From a virus, in IMG/VR virus record IMGVR_UViG_3300036766_000806, positions 27,048 to 91,047 of that record: a stretch of 64,000 nt of DNA. One strand, given 5' to 3'. The notes beneath the pieces were generated by a model. It ran no database searches and was not told the DNA's origin. It saw nothing but the letters and a program-made list of their open reading frames with translations. A program made the translations under genes and the position numbers. Below, piece by piece: positions 16,625-24,143 of the stretch. Each line of letters begins with the position of its first letter. Within the stretch, counting starts at the first letter, position 1.

Positions 16625-17061
16625 ATCTATTCAATATCAGAAATACGTTTGAGACCAAGGAAGCCAAAGGCTGGTCAGAAGTCTATTTCTGTGTTGATCT
16701 GCATGGCACTATAATTCCTCCTGGTAAAGATGCCAGCGATAAAACAGATGCCTTAAAGTTTTATCCAGATGCCAGAATAGTTCTTCAATGGTTGAGTCGC
16801 CGCAAAGACATAGTAATGATTTTGTGGACTTCTACGCCTGTTGATCGGCTTGTTCCGATATGGCAATGGCTAAACAATAATGATGTTTATTTTGATTATC
16901 TTAACAGAAATCCTCACGCTAAAGATACTCCTAGAAGTGACTTCTCCAAAAAGTTTTATGCTAATGTTTTATTAGACGATCATGCCGGCTTTGAACCAAT
17001 GACTGACTGGACTAAAATAAAACAAGAACTGATTGATATTGGAGAGTGGGATAAAACTTGA
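16621..17061 (+). CDS. HAD-like phosphatase
   Basis: 146 residues from GTG 16621. YFCVDLHGTI (HAD motif I, DxxGT), ILWTSTPVDR (motif II) and VLLDDHAGFEP (motif IV) are present. Small phage HAD proteins can be nucleotidases or polynucleotide phosphatases. It ends inside the next -35. Confidence 0.7.
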   Translation: MNLFNIRNTFETKEAKGWSEVYFCVDLHGTIIPPGKDASDKTDALKFYPDARIVLQWLSRRKDIVMILWTSTPVDRLVPIWQWLNNNDVYFDYLNRNPHAKDTPRSDFSKKFYANVLLDDHAGFEPMTDWTKIKQELIDIGEWDKT

Positions 17062-17086
17062 CATTCCCCCGCCAATATGATAAGAT
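17058..17086 (+). promoter_or_regulatory. promoter of the 17094 gene
   Basis: -35 TTGACA (contains the HAD stop TGA), 17 nt, -10 TAAGAT. ATG is 1 nt past the predicted +1. Confidence 0.7.
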
Positions 17087-17093
17087 TGAAAAT

Positions 17094-17243
17094 ATGAATA
17101 ATAGCAATACACCAAATCCAAATGAGCGAACTCCTGTTGTAGAGTTTGAATATCCTGATAGCACCACCGGCAAGATGAAAGTACGTTATCTTCGTGTCAT
17201 TGAAGCCAATGGCCACTTTCAATACTACAGTGCGCTGGAATAG
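17094..17243 (+). CDS. small beta-rich protein
   Basis: 49 residues. A short Asn/Pro-rich N-terminus is followed by strands (VEFEYPDSTTGKMKVRYLRV), an SH3-like look. Function unknown. Confidence 0.5.
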   Translation: MNNSNTPNPNERTPVVEFEYPDSTTGKMKVRYLRVIEANGHFQYYSALE

Positions 17244-17401
17244 GACTTCTAATTCGTCTTTTTACTTATGAAAATCCTTTTGGTCATACAGCAGATAACA
17301 AAGATATAAAGAAATCCACAAAGATGGCCAGATTAATTGGATTGTTAGCTCTTCCTTGGATGTGGCTTCTTACGGGATATATTATCCATAAAATGTTATA
17401 A
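17240..17401 (+). CDS. one-helix membrane protein with an apparent ATA start
   Basis: The frame GLLIRLFTYENPFGHTAD... ends with a clear transmembrane helix (LIGLLALPWMWLLTGYII) and stops one base before the SLOG-like gene. No ATG, GTG or TTG precedes GLLIRLF; an ATA overlapping the upstream stop (ATAG) is at the right place. A later ATG (17324) would leave only 25 residues. Either ATA is used, or the start was mutated. Confidence 0.5.
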   Translation: MGLLIRLFTYENPFGHTADNKDIKKSTKMARLIGLLALPWMWLLTGYIIHKML

Positions 17402-18091
17402 ATGGAAATTTCACTTGCGATAGTAGGAACGGCGGGACGCCAAGATGATGCTAAAAAATTGTCAAAGCAACATTTTGAAGCAATGTATGTTGTAGCAGAA
17501 GGTTTAATAGACCAACTAAAAGAAAACAATTACCCGATTACACATTTAGTTAGTGGAGGCGCTGCGTTTGCGGATCATGTAGCAGTAAGATTATTTCTTG
17601 ATAAGAAAGTTGCTCATCTTCGTCTCTTTATTCCTTGTGAATTTGTCGGCGGTTCTTATAGAGATAATGGGGCGGGAGATCCTTTCAAAAATCCTGGGGG
17701 GACTGCCAACTATTATCACAAACAGTTTCAAGTAACTACTGGGATAAATTCCCTTACTGAAATACAGATAGCAAGTTCCGAAGGAGCAGAACTAATACCT
17801 GTAGCAAGGGGATTTTATGCAAGAAATGCACTTGTGGCAAAATCAGATTTTCTTTTAGCAATGACATTCGGTAAAGGTAGGGAAGTCAAGGATGGCGGCA
17901 CGGCAGATACAGTACGCCGTTATCTTGAACGAGTACGCAAAGAAGGTTTTTTCAATAAAAGTTTCCACTATAATCTGGGTGATGGACAGATTTATGAAGG
18001 ATGTACTACGCCATCAAGGGAAAAAGAAGATAAGGGAGGACCATATACAATACCTCAATATCTTCATAAGTTAAAGAAAGTCAATCCATGA
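17402..18091 (+). CDS. SLOG-like Rossmann nucleotide-sensing protein
   Basis: 229 residues. AIVGTAGR at the N-terminus and THLVSGGAAFADHVAV match the two glycine loops of SLOG/DprA-like Rossmann domains. SLOG proteins bind nucleotides or NAD-derived signals and several belong to defence systems (the ThsA receptor of Thoeris carries one). The ligand is unknown. The location in the NAD block suggests a sensor or sponge for such signals, which is inference. The start directly follows the membrane protein. Confidence 0.6.
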   Translation: MEISLAIVGTAGRQDDAKKLSKQHFEAMYVVAEGLIDQLKENNYPITHLVSGGAAFADHVAVRLFLDKKVAHLRLFIPCEFVGGSYRDNGAGDPFKNPGGTANYYHKQFQVTTGINSLTEIQIASSEGAELIPVARGFYARNALVAKSDFLLAMTFGKGREVKDGGTADTVRRYLERVRKEGFFNKSFHYNLGDGQIYEGCTTPSREKEDKGGPYTIPQYLHKLKKVNP

Positions 18092-18390
18092 GTACTATTA
18101 TCAAAGCACCGTGGTCAAAGGAATTTGTAGATATACTCAATGCTTATCAACAAAATCCCGACGCTCATCCATATACTTGTGAACATTGTCGAAATATTTA
18201 CGGCACCCGTTTTATTATAGATGAAAATGGAAAATTGATAAAAGAACCTTCTGACTTTAAGCCTTGGGAAGGGGATAACTGGAAGAAAGTAATTTTCAAG
18301 GAAAGAAAACTAGTCGCCACTAGAAAGGGATGGGTATGCAAGACCTGTAATAATATCCAAGACTGGTGTTATGATTTCTCAATATTATGA
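18088..18390 (+). CDS. conserved zinc-containing protein
   Basis: 100 residues. The pattern FVDILNAYQQNPDAHPYTC...C, then LVATRKGWVC..C..IQDWCYDF is a conserved small-protein family in bacteria and phages (AYQ..HPFTC... GWVC...QDW). Four cysteines probably bind zinc. Function unknown. It overlaps the preceding stop by four bases. Confidence 0.6.
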   Translation: MSTIIKAPWSKEFVDILNAYQQNPDAHPYTCEHCRNIYGTRFIIDENGKLIKEPSDFKPWEGDNWKKVIFKERKLVATRKGWVCKTCNNIQDWCYDFSIL

Positions 18391-18391
18391 G

Positions 18392-18655
18392 TTATACCAC
18401 CGAAGAAATAATCTTTGCGGCATCCTTCTCAGAAGCATTTTGTCTTGCTATGAATCGGCCAAGGCTCTTCATTCGATGTTCAATTGATTCAAGCATTTCT
18501 TTTACTTCGTTTATATCAGCCTCATAATCCTCTTCGCCCCACCCATAATCCTCTCTATACACATTGAGAATTTCTGGATTAGAAAGAAACTCAGTCAGGG
18601 TTTTCTTTATTGTCTCCAAAGTTTTGAGGCTTCTGATGCGATTTAGATCAATCAT
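18392..18655 (-). CDS. helical unknown protein
   Basis: 87 residues from ATG 18655 (MIDLNRIRSLKTLET). Rich in Glu and Lys, mainly helical. Last gene of a three-gene leftward operon. Confidence 0.55.
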   Translation of the reverse strand: MIDLNRIRSLKTLETIKKTLTEFLSNPEILNVYREDYGWGEEDYEADINEVKEMLESIEHRMKSLGRFIARQNASEKDAAKIISSVV

Positions 18656-18749
18656 ATAGATCGTTATTTTTATAATCCTTCCTCCACCAGATAAGGACAA
18701 TCGGCAAAAGTATGCAAAATGCAAATGCCAAATCAACGAGGTTTTTCAT
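18648..18749 (-). CDS. 33-residue membrane peptide
   Basis: MKNLVDLAFAFCILLPIVLI is a single transmembrane helix, followed by a charged tail. It overlaps both neighbours (17 and 8 bases), which indicates coupled translation. Confidence 0.5.
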   Translation of the reverse strand: MKNLVDLAFAFCILLPIVLIWWRKDYKNNDLYD

Positions 18750-18972
18750 CTTTTCCCACAATTTTTTCATATTTTTCATCCGGCGCTGCGGAAGCAATAA
18801 GGCCAAGTACTACGCCAATAAATATCACAATAATGAAGAAAGCTGGTGAGGGAATTTTAGTCAATACAGAAAGAATGCCTCTCCATAGAACAATCACTAT
18901 TAGACCAAGGACAAGAGTTGAAGCCATTTGATCCGGCACCACCACGAGAACTCGTTTTAGATATTTTATCAT
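18733..18972 (-). CDS. two-helix membrane protein
   Basis: 79 residues with two hydrophobic helices (TLVLGLIVIVLWRGILSVL and AFFIIVIFIGVVLGLIAS) and a charged C-terminus. It has its own leaderless promoter back-to-back with that of 19051. Confidence 0.6.
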   Translation of the reverse strand: MIKYLKRVLVVVPDQMASTLVLGLIVIVLWRGILSVLTKIPSPAFFIIVIFIGVVLGLIASAAPDEKYEKIVGKDEKPR

Positions 18973-18977
18973 ACCAT

Positions 18978-19006
18978 ATTCTACTGTACTTCGAGAAAAA
19001 TGTCAA
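18978..19006 (-). promoter_or_regulatory. promoter of the leftward membrane operon
   Basis: Leftward -35 TTGACA (19001-19006), 17 nt, -10 TAGAAT (18978-18983). Predicted +1 is within 1 nt of ATG 18972. Confidence 0.75.
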
Positions 19007-19014
19007 CTACGGAC

Positions 19015-19042
19015 TTGACTTTTTTCAAAAATGGTGTATGAT
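19015..19042 (+). promoter_or_regulatory. promoter of the 19051 gene
   Basis: -35 TTGACT, 16 nt, -10 TATGAT. ATG is 2 nt past the predicted +1. The two divergent -35 boxes are only 8 nt apart. Confidence 0.75.
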
Positions 19043-19050
19043 ATTCCGCA

Positions 19051-19230
19051 ATGGCAGCAAAATGGCATTTGGCATGTGATGAATGCGGCAAAAAGGAGTC
19101 CTTTAATGACGCCAAGGACATTATCTTTGCCAAATGGAAGATCATTGCCTGGAAAGTTCCATCGGGGGAGCCAAAAGTGCTCTGTCCTGATTGTGAATAT
19201 GGCAAACCGAAGAATAAAAAGAAAAAATAA
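19051..19230 (+). CDS. zinc-ribbon protein
   Basis: 59 residues. HLACDECG and VLCPDCEYG give a four-cysteine ribbon, followed by a Lys-rich tail. First gene of a rightward operon reaching the BCS1-like gene. Confidence 0.6.
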   Translation: MAAKWHLACDECGKKESFNDAKDIIFAKWKIIAWKVPSGEPKVLCPDCEYGKPKNKKKK

Positions 19231-19233
19231 GCT

Positions 19234-19422
19234 ATGAAAACACTTAAACTAATCTATGAATTTTTGTTTGATAGATGGGAACAAACGATTTGTGAAAGGG
19301 GGACAGAAAAAACAGGAGCGTATCGGGGCGGAATGTGGATGGCAAAGATCAAAACTCAAACATATTTAGATAAACTATTTAACCGATATGGTGAAGAAGG
19401 ATTGCAGAAATACGGAGAATAA
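19234..19422 (+). CDS. small unknown protein
   Basis: 62 residues, basic and helical. Starts three bases after the upstream stop. No motif. Confidence 0.5.
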   Translation: MKTLKLIYEFLFDRWEQTICERGTEKTGAYRGGMWMAKIKTQTYLDKLFNRYGEEGLQKYGE

Positions 19423-19426
19423 GTAT

Positions 19427-19633
19427 ATGAAAAATAAATGGATTACAACACAACCCGTATCTCCTAACGATACAATTTTCGATGATGCTCCTCAACCCAT
19501 CAAATGTCCTGAATGTTATGTTGGGTATTTGGATGTAATACATGATCAGTACGGTTTGCATATGAAATGTCCTCATTGCAAATGGGATTCTGCTAGTTTA
19601 TACAAAACCAGAAACAGATACGGAAATAAATGA
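19427..19633 (+). CDS. zinc-ribbon protein
   Basis: 68 residues. KCPECYVGYLD and KCPHCKWD form a four-cysteine ribbon. The upstream extension from 19388 overlaps the preceding gene, so ATG 19427 is chosen. Confidence 0.6.
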   Translation: MKNKWITTQPVSPNDTIFDDAPQPIKCPECYVGYLDVIHDQYGLHMKCPHCKWDSASLYKTRNRYGNK

Positions 19634-19785
19634 ATACTTTAGCTGAAAGTCAAATATCTCTTGTCGCAAGGTTGAGTAGAATATCAAATCTCAGTAACCT
19701 TCTAATGTTTATTGTGCCATCACCCACGGATGTTTCACAAACACGGGATATAAAAGATTATGTGAATCATTCAAGTCGGGAATAA
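19630..19785 (+). CDS. small unknown protein
   Basis: 51 residues; start overlaps the previous stop (ATGA). The N-terminal half is hydrophobic and Ser/Leu-rich. No motif. Confidence 0.45.
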   Translation: MNTLAESQISLVARLSRISNLSNLLMFIVPSPTDVSQTRDIKDYVNHSSRE

Positions 19786-19799
19786 TTAAATATCTATTT

Positions 19800-20015
19800 G
19801 TGTCAAACTCTGTCGACTGTACCGACAGTAAAGTTTGGGATTATTTGGAGTTTCTTCCTAATCCTTTTGATGACGCCACGGGTACTAGCGGACTTAGAGC
19901 ACATACAGAATGGAATTTTAAGAACAAAGTAACTTACGTTGATGTTTCTCCAGTATTTGCCCAAGCAATCAAATCCATTCACATGGACGAAAGTATTAGC
20001 TCGCTATTTGTATGA
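19800..20015 (+). CDS. small unknown protein
   Basis: 71 residues with a GTG start. Asp and aromatic residues suggest a small globular fold. The stop overlaps the next start. Confidence 0.5.
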   Translation: MSNSVDCTDSKVWDYLEFLPNPFDDATGTSGLRAHTEWNFKNKVTYVDVSPVFAQAIKSIHMDESISSLFV

Positions 20016-20338
20016 ATAAAAAACTAATTCTCCTGTACTTAGTCAAGGCAGTTTGTAGAATAAATCGCTGGATAGATGAAACATGCGGTGCTCCCTTGAT
20101 GGTACTTGGTATGTGCGCTCTGCCCGCTCTTCTCGCAGAGGGAATATTGGCTCTGGAGAATGTTGACAATGGAAACGGAGTCACTCTTTTCAGATTTATA
20201 TGGATATGGATCTGGTTAACTATCCGATTAGGATTGTTATTCAACTTTATGTTCTATCTCGGATGGGAAATTAAAAACGGATTTGAAAAAGCAAGTAGAT
20301 GGGCAGGAAAATATGAAGATAAAAATAGAAACGAATGA
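20012..20338 (+). CDS. membrane protein
   Basis: 108 residues with two or three hydrophobic helices (PLMVLGMCALPALLAEGIL; FRFIWIWIWLTIRLGLLFN). Overlaps both neighbours by four bases (ATGA). Likely co-translated with the membrane ATPase downstream. Confidence 0.6.
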   Translation: MNKKLILLYLVKAVCRINRWIDETCGAPLMVLGMCALPALLAEGILALENVDNGNGVTLFRFIWIWIWLTIRLGLLFNFMFYLGWEIKNGFEKASRWAGKYEDKNRNE

Positions 20339-20565
20339 ATTTCCGGCAAGCCAAAAAGATTCTCGACAATGATAAAGAACTCAATCTTGAATTATTAGCA
20401 CAAGCTCACATCGAGGAACAAAAAAGAGCAAATAAGCGTCGAAAAGGAACTCCTGGGGGAATGCAACGTTCTTTCGATGCTTGGATAAAACTAAAAGCTC
20501 GAGAAAAAGCCGAAGAAATTTGGCGGCAAAGGATTGCAAAGGCATGGAAGAGGGTTAAGAAATGA
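20335..20565 (+). CDS. basic helical protein
   Basis: 76 residues, very rich in Lys and Arg. Helical composition with a GTPGGMQRSFD loop. Coupled by four-base overlaps to its neighbours. Function unknown. Confidence 0.5.
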   Translation: MNFRQAKKILDNDKELNLELLAQAHIEEQKRANKRRKGTPGGMQRSFDAWIKLKAREKAEEIWRQRIAKAWKRVKK

Positions 20566-22121
20566 TGGATCTAAAAAACACTTTATTACAAGGCGGCGGG
20601 ATTGCCGCCTTGGTTGCTATTATAGTCGGCGCTTGGGGGTATATCAGATCCATATGGAAATACATTGTAAATATTTTCATAGGAGAATCAATATTGAAAG
20701 ATGATGCTGCAAACGCAACGGTTGCATTTTCATTTAATAAAGCAATTAGATCTCCATTGGGAATGCGAGTATTTGGTGGGTATGAAAGTTATGTGCATCC
20801 TAAAAGATGGTCTGAATCTATCGTGTATGAAGGAATAACCTCTGATCCTATTCTTGTCAAATACAATAAACGATATGCATTAGTATCCCTAGCTGGTGGG
20901 GGAGAAAAAAGTTCCTCGTCGAATATTGGCGAGTACAATGACAACATGGCAAATGTGGTAAAAGTACGTTATTTACGATGGTTCTTTGATATTGAAAAGT
21001 TTATTATTGAAGCTGTAGATTTCTATAACTCGGAAAAACGACAACGAAATGGAGACAATAATAAAAAGAACAAGCACACTCGCTTCAAGATGGTCCGCTA
21101 TTCAGGTCGTGGATATTCCCTTCGTGAAGATGGTAAACCACCCGAACCTACTGCGGGGAACTCACCAGCCACATCAAAAGGTGGTAATAGAATAGAAAAT
21201 TTGATTATGACAGGTGTGTTTCGTTTGTTAAGATGGAACCGAGAAGATTTACAAATGAAACCCGAAGATGGTCAGTCACCTTTTACTGGTTATCCTTTTC
21301 CTGACGAAGTAGGAGAAGCAATCAAAGAGTTAAACTGCTGGTTGAATAATGAGAAGTGGTTTAGATCAAAATCTATCCCGTGGCGCAGAGGATGGTTGCT
21401 TTATGGTCCTCCAGGCACGGGAAAAAGTACGTTAGTGAGAGCATTAGCAATGTATTTCGATTTGCCCGTGTTTATTTTTGACCTTTCTTCTATGACTAAC
21501 GATCAATTTGTAAAGTATTGGGAAGAAATGCTATCAAATACCCCATGCATTGCTCTTATTGAAGATATAGACTCTGTATTTCATGGACGCAAATATGTTG
21601 GTAGCGAAATGCAAGGTATTCCTCACATTACCTACGATTGTATATTGAACTGCATAAGTGGTGTTAAACAAGCCGGTGGCGTATTTATGATAGTCACCAC
21701 CAACTTTGTTGATAAAATGGATACAGCCCTCGGCGTGCTTGATAAAGATGGAAAAAGTTCTCGTCCTGGGAGAATAGATAAAGCAATTCATCTTGGCAAT
21801 ATGGCAGAACCACAACGAAAAGTGCTTGCCAAACATATTCTTTCTGATTACCCCGAGTTAGTTGAAGAAACTGTTAAATTAGGTGATGGCGAAACGGCGG
21901 CTCAATTTCAAAGTCGGTGTGCTCAAATTGCTCTTTCTAGATTCTGGACTGATAGCAAATTTTTGGATAAAAAACCTATCGAAGTGGTACATTTCGAGAA
22001 TAAAGAAGAAGAGGAGGAAGAAGGATATGTAACCATTCCTCCTCCTCCTAATAATCCCTCCGCTGAATTTTATGTTGGTGATGACTATCATGTAGTTCGT
22101 CCCGCTAAAAGAGTCTCTTGA
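20562..22121 (+). CDS. BCS1-like AAA+ ATPase with N-terminal transmembrane helix
   Basis: 519 residues. A transmembrane helix lies near residues 11-30 (GIAALVAIIVGAWGYI). A BCS1-type N-terminal region and a linker follow. The AAA+ core has WRRGWLLYGPPGTGKST (Walker A, about residue 280) and IALIEDID (Walker B, about 332), with MIVTTN and SRPGRID (sensor 1 and arginine finger regions). BCS1 in mitochondria moves folded proteins across membranes; bacterial and phage relatives are of unknown role. The acidic C-terminus (about 465-475) is unusual. The stop lies in the next -35. Confidence 0.8.
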   Translation: MMDLKNTLLQGGGIAALVAIIVGAWGYIRSIWKYIVNIFIGESILKDDAANATVAFSFNKAIRSPLGMRVFGGYESYVHPKRWSESIVYEGITSDPILVKYNKRYALVSLAGGGEKSSSSNIGEYNDNMANVVKVRYLRWFFDIEKFIIEAVDFYNSEKRQRNGDNNKKNKHTRFKMVRYSGRGYSLREDGKPPEPTAGNSPATSKGGNRIENLIMTGVFRLLRWNREDLQMKPEDGQSPFTGYPFPDEVGEAIKELNCWLNNEKWFRSKSIPWRRGWLLYGPPGTGKSTLVRALAMYFDLPVFIFDLSSMTNDQFVKYWEEMLSNTPCIALIEDIDSVFHGRKYVGSEMQGIPHITYDCILNCISGVKQAGGVFMIVTTNFVDKMDTALGVLDKDGKSSRPGRIDKAIHLGNMAEPQRKVLAKHILSDYPELVEETVKLGDGETAAQFQSRCAQIALSRFWTDSKFLDKKPIEVVHFENKEEEEEEGYVTIPPPPNNPSAEFYVGDDYHVVRPAKRVS

Positions 22122-22145
22122 CAAACTCCAAAATTAGTGTATAGT
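22118..22145 (+). promoter_or_regulatory. promoter upstream of the HNH gene
   Basis: -35 TTGACA (contains the upstream TGA), 16 nt, -10 TATAGT. The ATG at predicted +1 plus 3 (22155) opens only a 15-codon frame; the HNH frame starts at 22162 or later. Confidence 0.7.
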
Positions 22146-22161
22146 GTATGGCATATGAAGA

Positions 22162-22611
22162 ATGCCGCATATTTTTGCCATGATGACTCGTTCTCAAGGT
22201 AGAAACCTTAAGTTTTGGACTAACCAGAAAGTTGCCGTAGAAAATCCTCCCGTGACTTCGGCGGCGGCTCTCGTCCTATTGATAAAGAAATATCTTCCTC
22301 TTGACAAATCCATTTACACCGATTCACGAATGTCTCGTTTGCGGAATAGTTGGTTAAAAAAACAAATGAAAACGCCCGATGAAGAAGGCGGACTTACGTG
22401 TGCTATTTGTAAGAGAAAGGGATTAAAGCCTCATTCATCCAATAAAAAGAAACTGGCGACTTTGGATCATATTGTAAATATTCTGGATGGGGGATCATGG
22501 AATGACCCGAGCAATTTTCAAGTAGCCTGTGTTCAATGCAATACGTGGAAAAATGTAGAAAAGCAACGCCGTAAAAAATTGGCCTTGACTTTTTATAAAA
22601 GTGGTGTATAA
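22162..22611 (+). CDS. HNH endonuclease
   Basis: 149 residues. CAICKRKGL, LDHIVNILDGGSW, NDPSNFQ, and CVQCN match the classical HNH with its zinc site. A Met later in the frame (22180) may be the real start (MTRSQGRN). This type differs from the 2455/3441/40245 group. The stop TAA lies within the -10 of the next gene. Confidence 0.8.
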   Translation: MPHIFAMMTRSQGRNLKFWTNQKVAVENPPVTSAAALVLLIKKYLPLDKSIYTDSRMSRLRNSWLKKQMKTPDEEGGLTCAICKRKGLKPHSSNKKKLATLDHIVNILDGGSWNDPSNFQVACVQCNTWKNVEKQRRKKLALTFYKSGV

Positions 22612-22612
22612 T
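22585..22612 (+). promoter_or_regulatory. promoter of the coiled-coil gene
   Basis: -35 TTGACT, 16 nt, -10 TATAAT. Both elements lie in the 3' end of the HNH gene. ATG 22624 is 5 nt past the predicted +1. Confidence 0.75.
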
Positions 22613-22623
22613 GGTTAAAGAGC

Positions 22624-22896
22624 ATGAGCAGTCGGAAAAAATATGACGTAGAGCGTGCTGAATTGGATGTAAAACATGCCGAATCCAGAATGAGAGAAGC
22701 TCAATCTAATCTCGAAGAAGGATATAAAAAAGGACAAGCTCAAATAAAAGAAGCGCAGGCAGATGCAGAACGTGACTATAAGCGATTAAAAGAAGAACTA
22801 GAATGAGCGAAAATTGATTTCGAAAAAGAAAAATCAAATCTCAACTTTTGCAAGGAAGCTTTAGAAAGAGGGTTTGATGACGATTCTGAATCTTAA
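22624..22896 (+). pseudogene. coiled-coil protein interrupted by in-frame TGA
   Basis: Sixty codons of charged heptads run to TGA (22804-22806) and the same fr​ame continues for 29 more codons with the same composition (AKIDFEKEKSNLNFCKEALE) to TAA 22896. A CGA-to-TGA change (Arg) is the simplest explanation. A truncated 60-residue coiled coil might still be made. Confidence 0.6.
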
Positions 22897-22915
22897 TAAA
22901 TGTAAATAGAAACAT

Positions 22916-23074
22916 ATGAAAAGTAAAACTCTTTTTTGGCTCGCCATGCTCGCAGCAGCAGTGTGTATGGTTGCATGTATTGGCAATATACTCGAACACA
23001 AATACTTTATGGCAATAGTAATGGCTGCCTGCATTGGTATCAATTGTTACATCGCTAAAATTAGCTTAAAATGA
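22916..23074 (+). CDS. two-helix membrane protein
   Basis: 52 residues with two hydrophobic stretches (LFWLAMLAAAVCMVACIGNI; MAIVMAACIGINCYIAKI). No SD. Function unknown. Confidence 0.55.
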   Translation: MKSKTLFWLAMLAAAVCMVACIGNILEHKYFMAIVMAACIGINCYIAKISLK

Positions 23075-23088
23075 AAGGATAAAACTAT

Positions 23089-23178
23089 ATGGGCGCATGG
23101 GGTACAACTGAATTCGAAAACGACACTGCATTAGATTGGGTGGGACAAGGGCAATCTCAATACTCCTTTAGTCTGTAA
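23089..23178 (+). pseudogene. DUF4259-like fragment
   Basis: The opening MGAWGTTEFENDTALDWV is the signature start of DUF4259 proteins (MGAWG..FENDDALDW), normally longer than 100 residues. Here a TAA stops it after 29 codons. The same frame stays open into the ORF at 23197, but that sequence does not clearly look like the rest of the family. It is a remnant or a nonsense-interrupted gene. Confidence 0.5.
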
Positions 23179-23196
23179 ATACTGTCTAAGCATATT

Positions 23197-23382
23197 GTGA
23201 TGAACATAGAAGTATTGAGTACCTCCGAAGGTGAGGTTTACGCTTCGGTAGGAGATCTGTTGCTTCTGCTAAAAGATGCCAAAGAACATCCTGAAAAATA
23301 TAATGAAGAAATGGTGACACGATTGGCAGAAGAAATCTTGGGAAAAAGAGAAGTAAAACCAGCAATAGAGAAACCTTTTTGA
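23197..23382 (+). CDS. small acidic protein
   Basis: 60-61 residues, helical and acidic. The frame is continuous with the DUF4259-like fragment upstream except for one stop. No motif recognised. Confidence 0.4.
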   Translation: MMNIEVLSTSEGEVYASVGDLLLLLKDAKEHPEKYNEEMVTRLAEEILGKREVKPAIEKPF

Positions 23383-23400
23383 TACTAATTGAGAAAGTCC

Positions 23401-23429
23401 TTGACTTTTTACAATTAGTAAGGTAGATT
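23401..23429 (+). promoter_or_regulatory. promoter of the 23440 gene
   Basis: -35 TTGACT, 17 nt, -10 TAGATT. ATG is 4 nt past the predicted +1. Confidence 0.65.
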
Positions 23430-23439
23430 GTGGACACAT

Positions 23440-23685
23440 ATGAAAGATCAATCGCCAGAACCAGTCGAGTTGTTGGGAGCAAAATGGATTACGGACTACC
23501 CCGGCACTCCTGCGGGGCGCATTGTACGAGGAATGCTTGTATGTACTAATTGTCATCAATCTATATATCCCGGTGGCGGAAGCGATAGCGTATCAAGCGA
23601 TTGTGCGCTGGCAGTTTATGGAACAAATAATCCGAGGAAGCCGACGAATTTTGTCTGCCCTCAATGTCGAGGCTTATTGAAATAA
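23440..23685 (+). CDS. zinc-ribbon protein
   Basis: 81 residues. VCTNCHQS and VCPQCRG form a four-cysteine ribbon. ATG 23440 fits the promoter; the upstream TTG at 23428 lies inside the -10. Confidence 0.6.
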   Translation: MKDQSPEPVELLGAKWITDYPGTPAGRIVRGMLVCTNCHQSIYPGGGSDSVSSDCALAVYGTNNPRKPTNFVCPQCRGLLK

Positions 23686-23686
23686 T

Positions 23687-24126
23687 ATGAGAATCCCAAA
23701 AAGAATAAAAGCCATTGAACTCAAACCTGGAGATATTCTCCGGTTAAATAAAAGACCAGAATACGGAGTTTATATTGCCAAAGTTGTTTACTCTCCAAAA
23801 GGGAAAGTATTGGCTTATTCCCGTTGTGGCAATAATCCTGTTACTGGTGAGGGACTTTTGGCTAATCAATGGGTTACAATTCTTGTGGATGATGGAAACC
23901 GAAAAAAGAGTATGATGTAGAAACTCTTACTAATTTCTTCTGGGAAATCGCCACGCTTGCTAGTAATTACAATGCAATTACTTCAAATGATTTTGAAAAA
24001 GCATTAAGGAAAGTTGATCCCGAGTGGTGGAGAGGTAATCCCGAAAATAATATGGAGTGTGGTTATGCGGGTATATGTTCTGATACTAATGGGAACCCCG
24101 CCGATTCCTCGCCCGATCCCAACTAA
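23687..24126 (+). pseudogene. protein broken by a one-base frameshift in an A run
   Basis: The first frame gives 77 residues (AIELKPGDILRLNK, a beta-rich N-terminus) and stops at 23920. Adding one A to the A6 run at 23902-23907 restores a single frame through EYDVETLTNFFWEIATL to TAA 24126. The downstream segment has no start of its own. This is either decay, a consensus error, or programmed slippage. Confidence 0.55.
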
Positions 24127-24143
24127 ATAATGACAATTGAAAT

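Noticed and set aside
470-22806. Alternative genetic code with TGA or TAA as sense codons
   Set aside because: Many intact genes end in TGA or TAA with a new gene starting in overlap, so both act as stops here.
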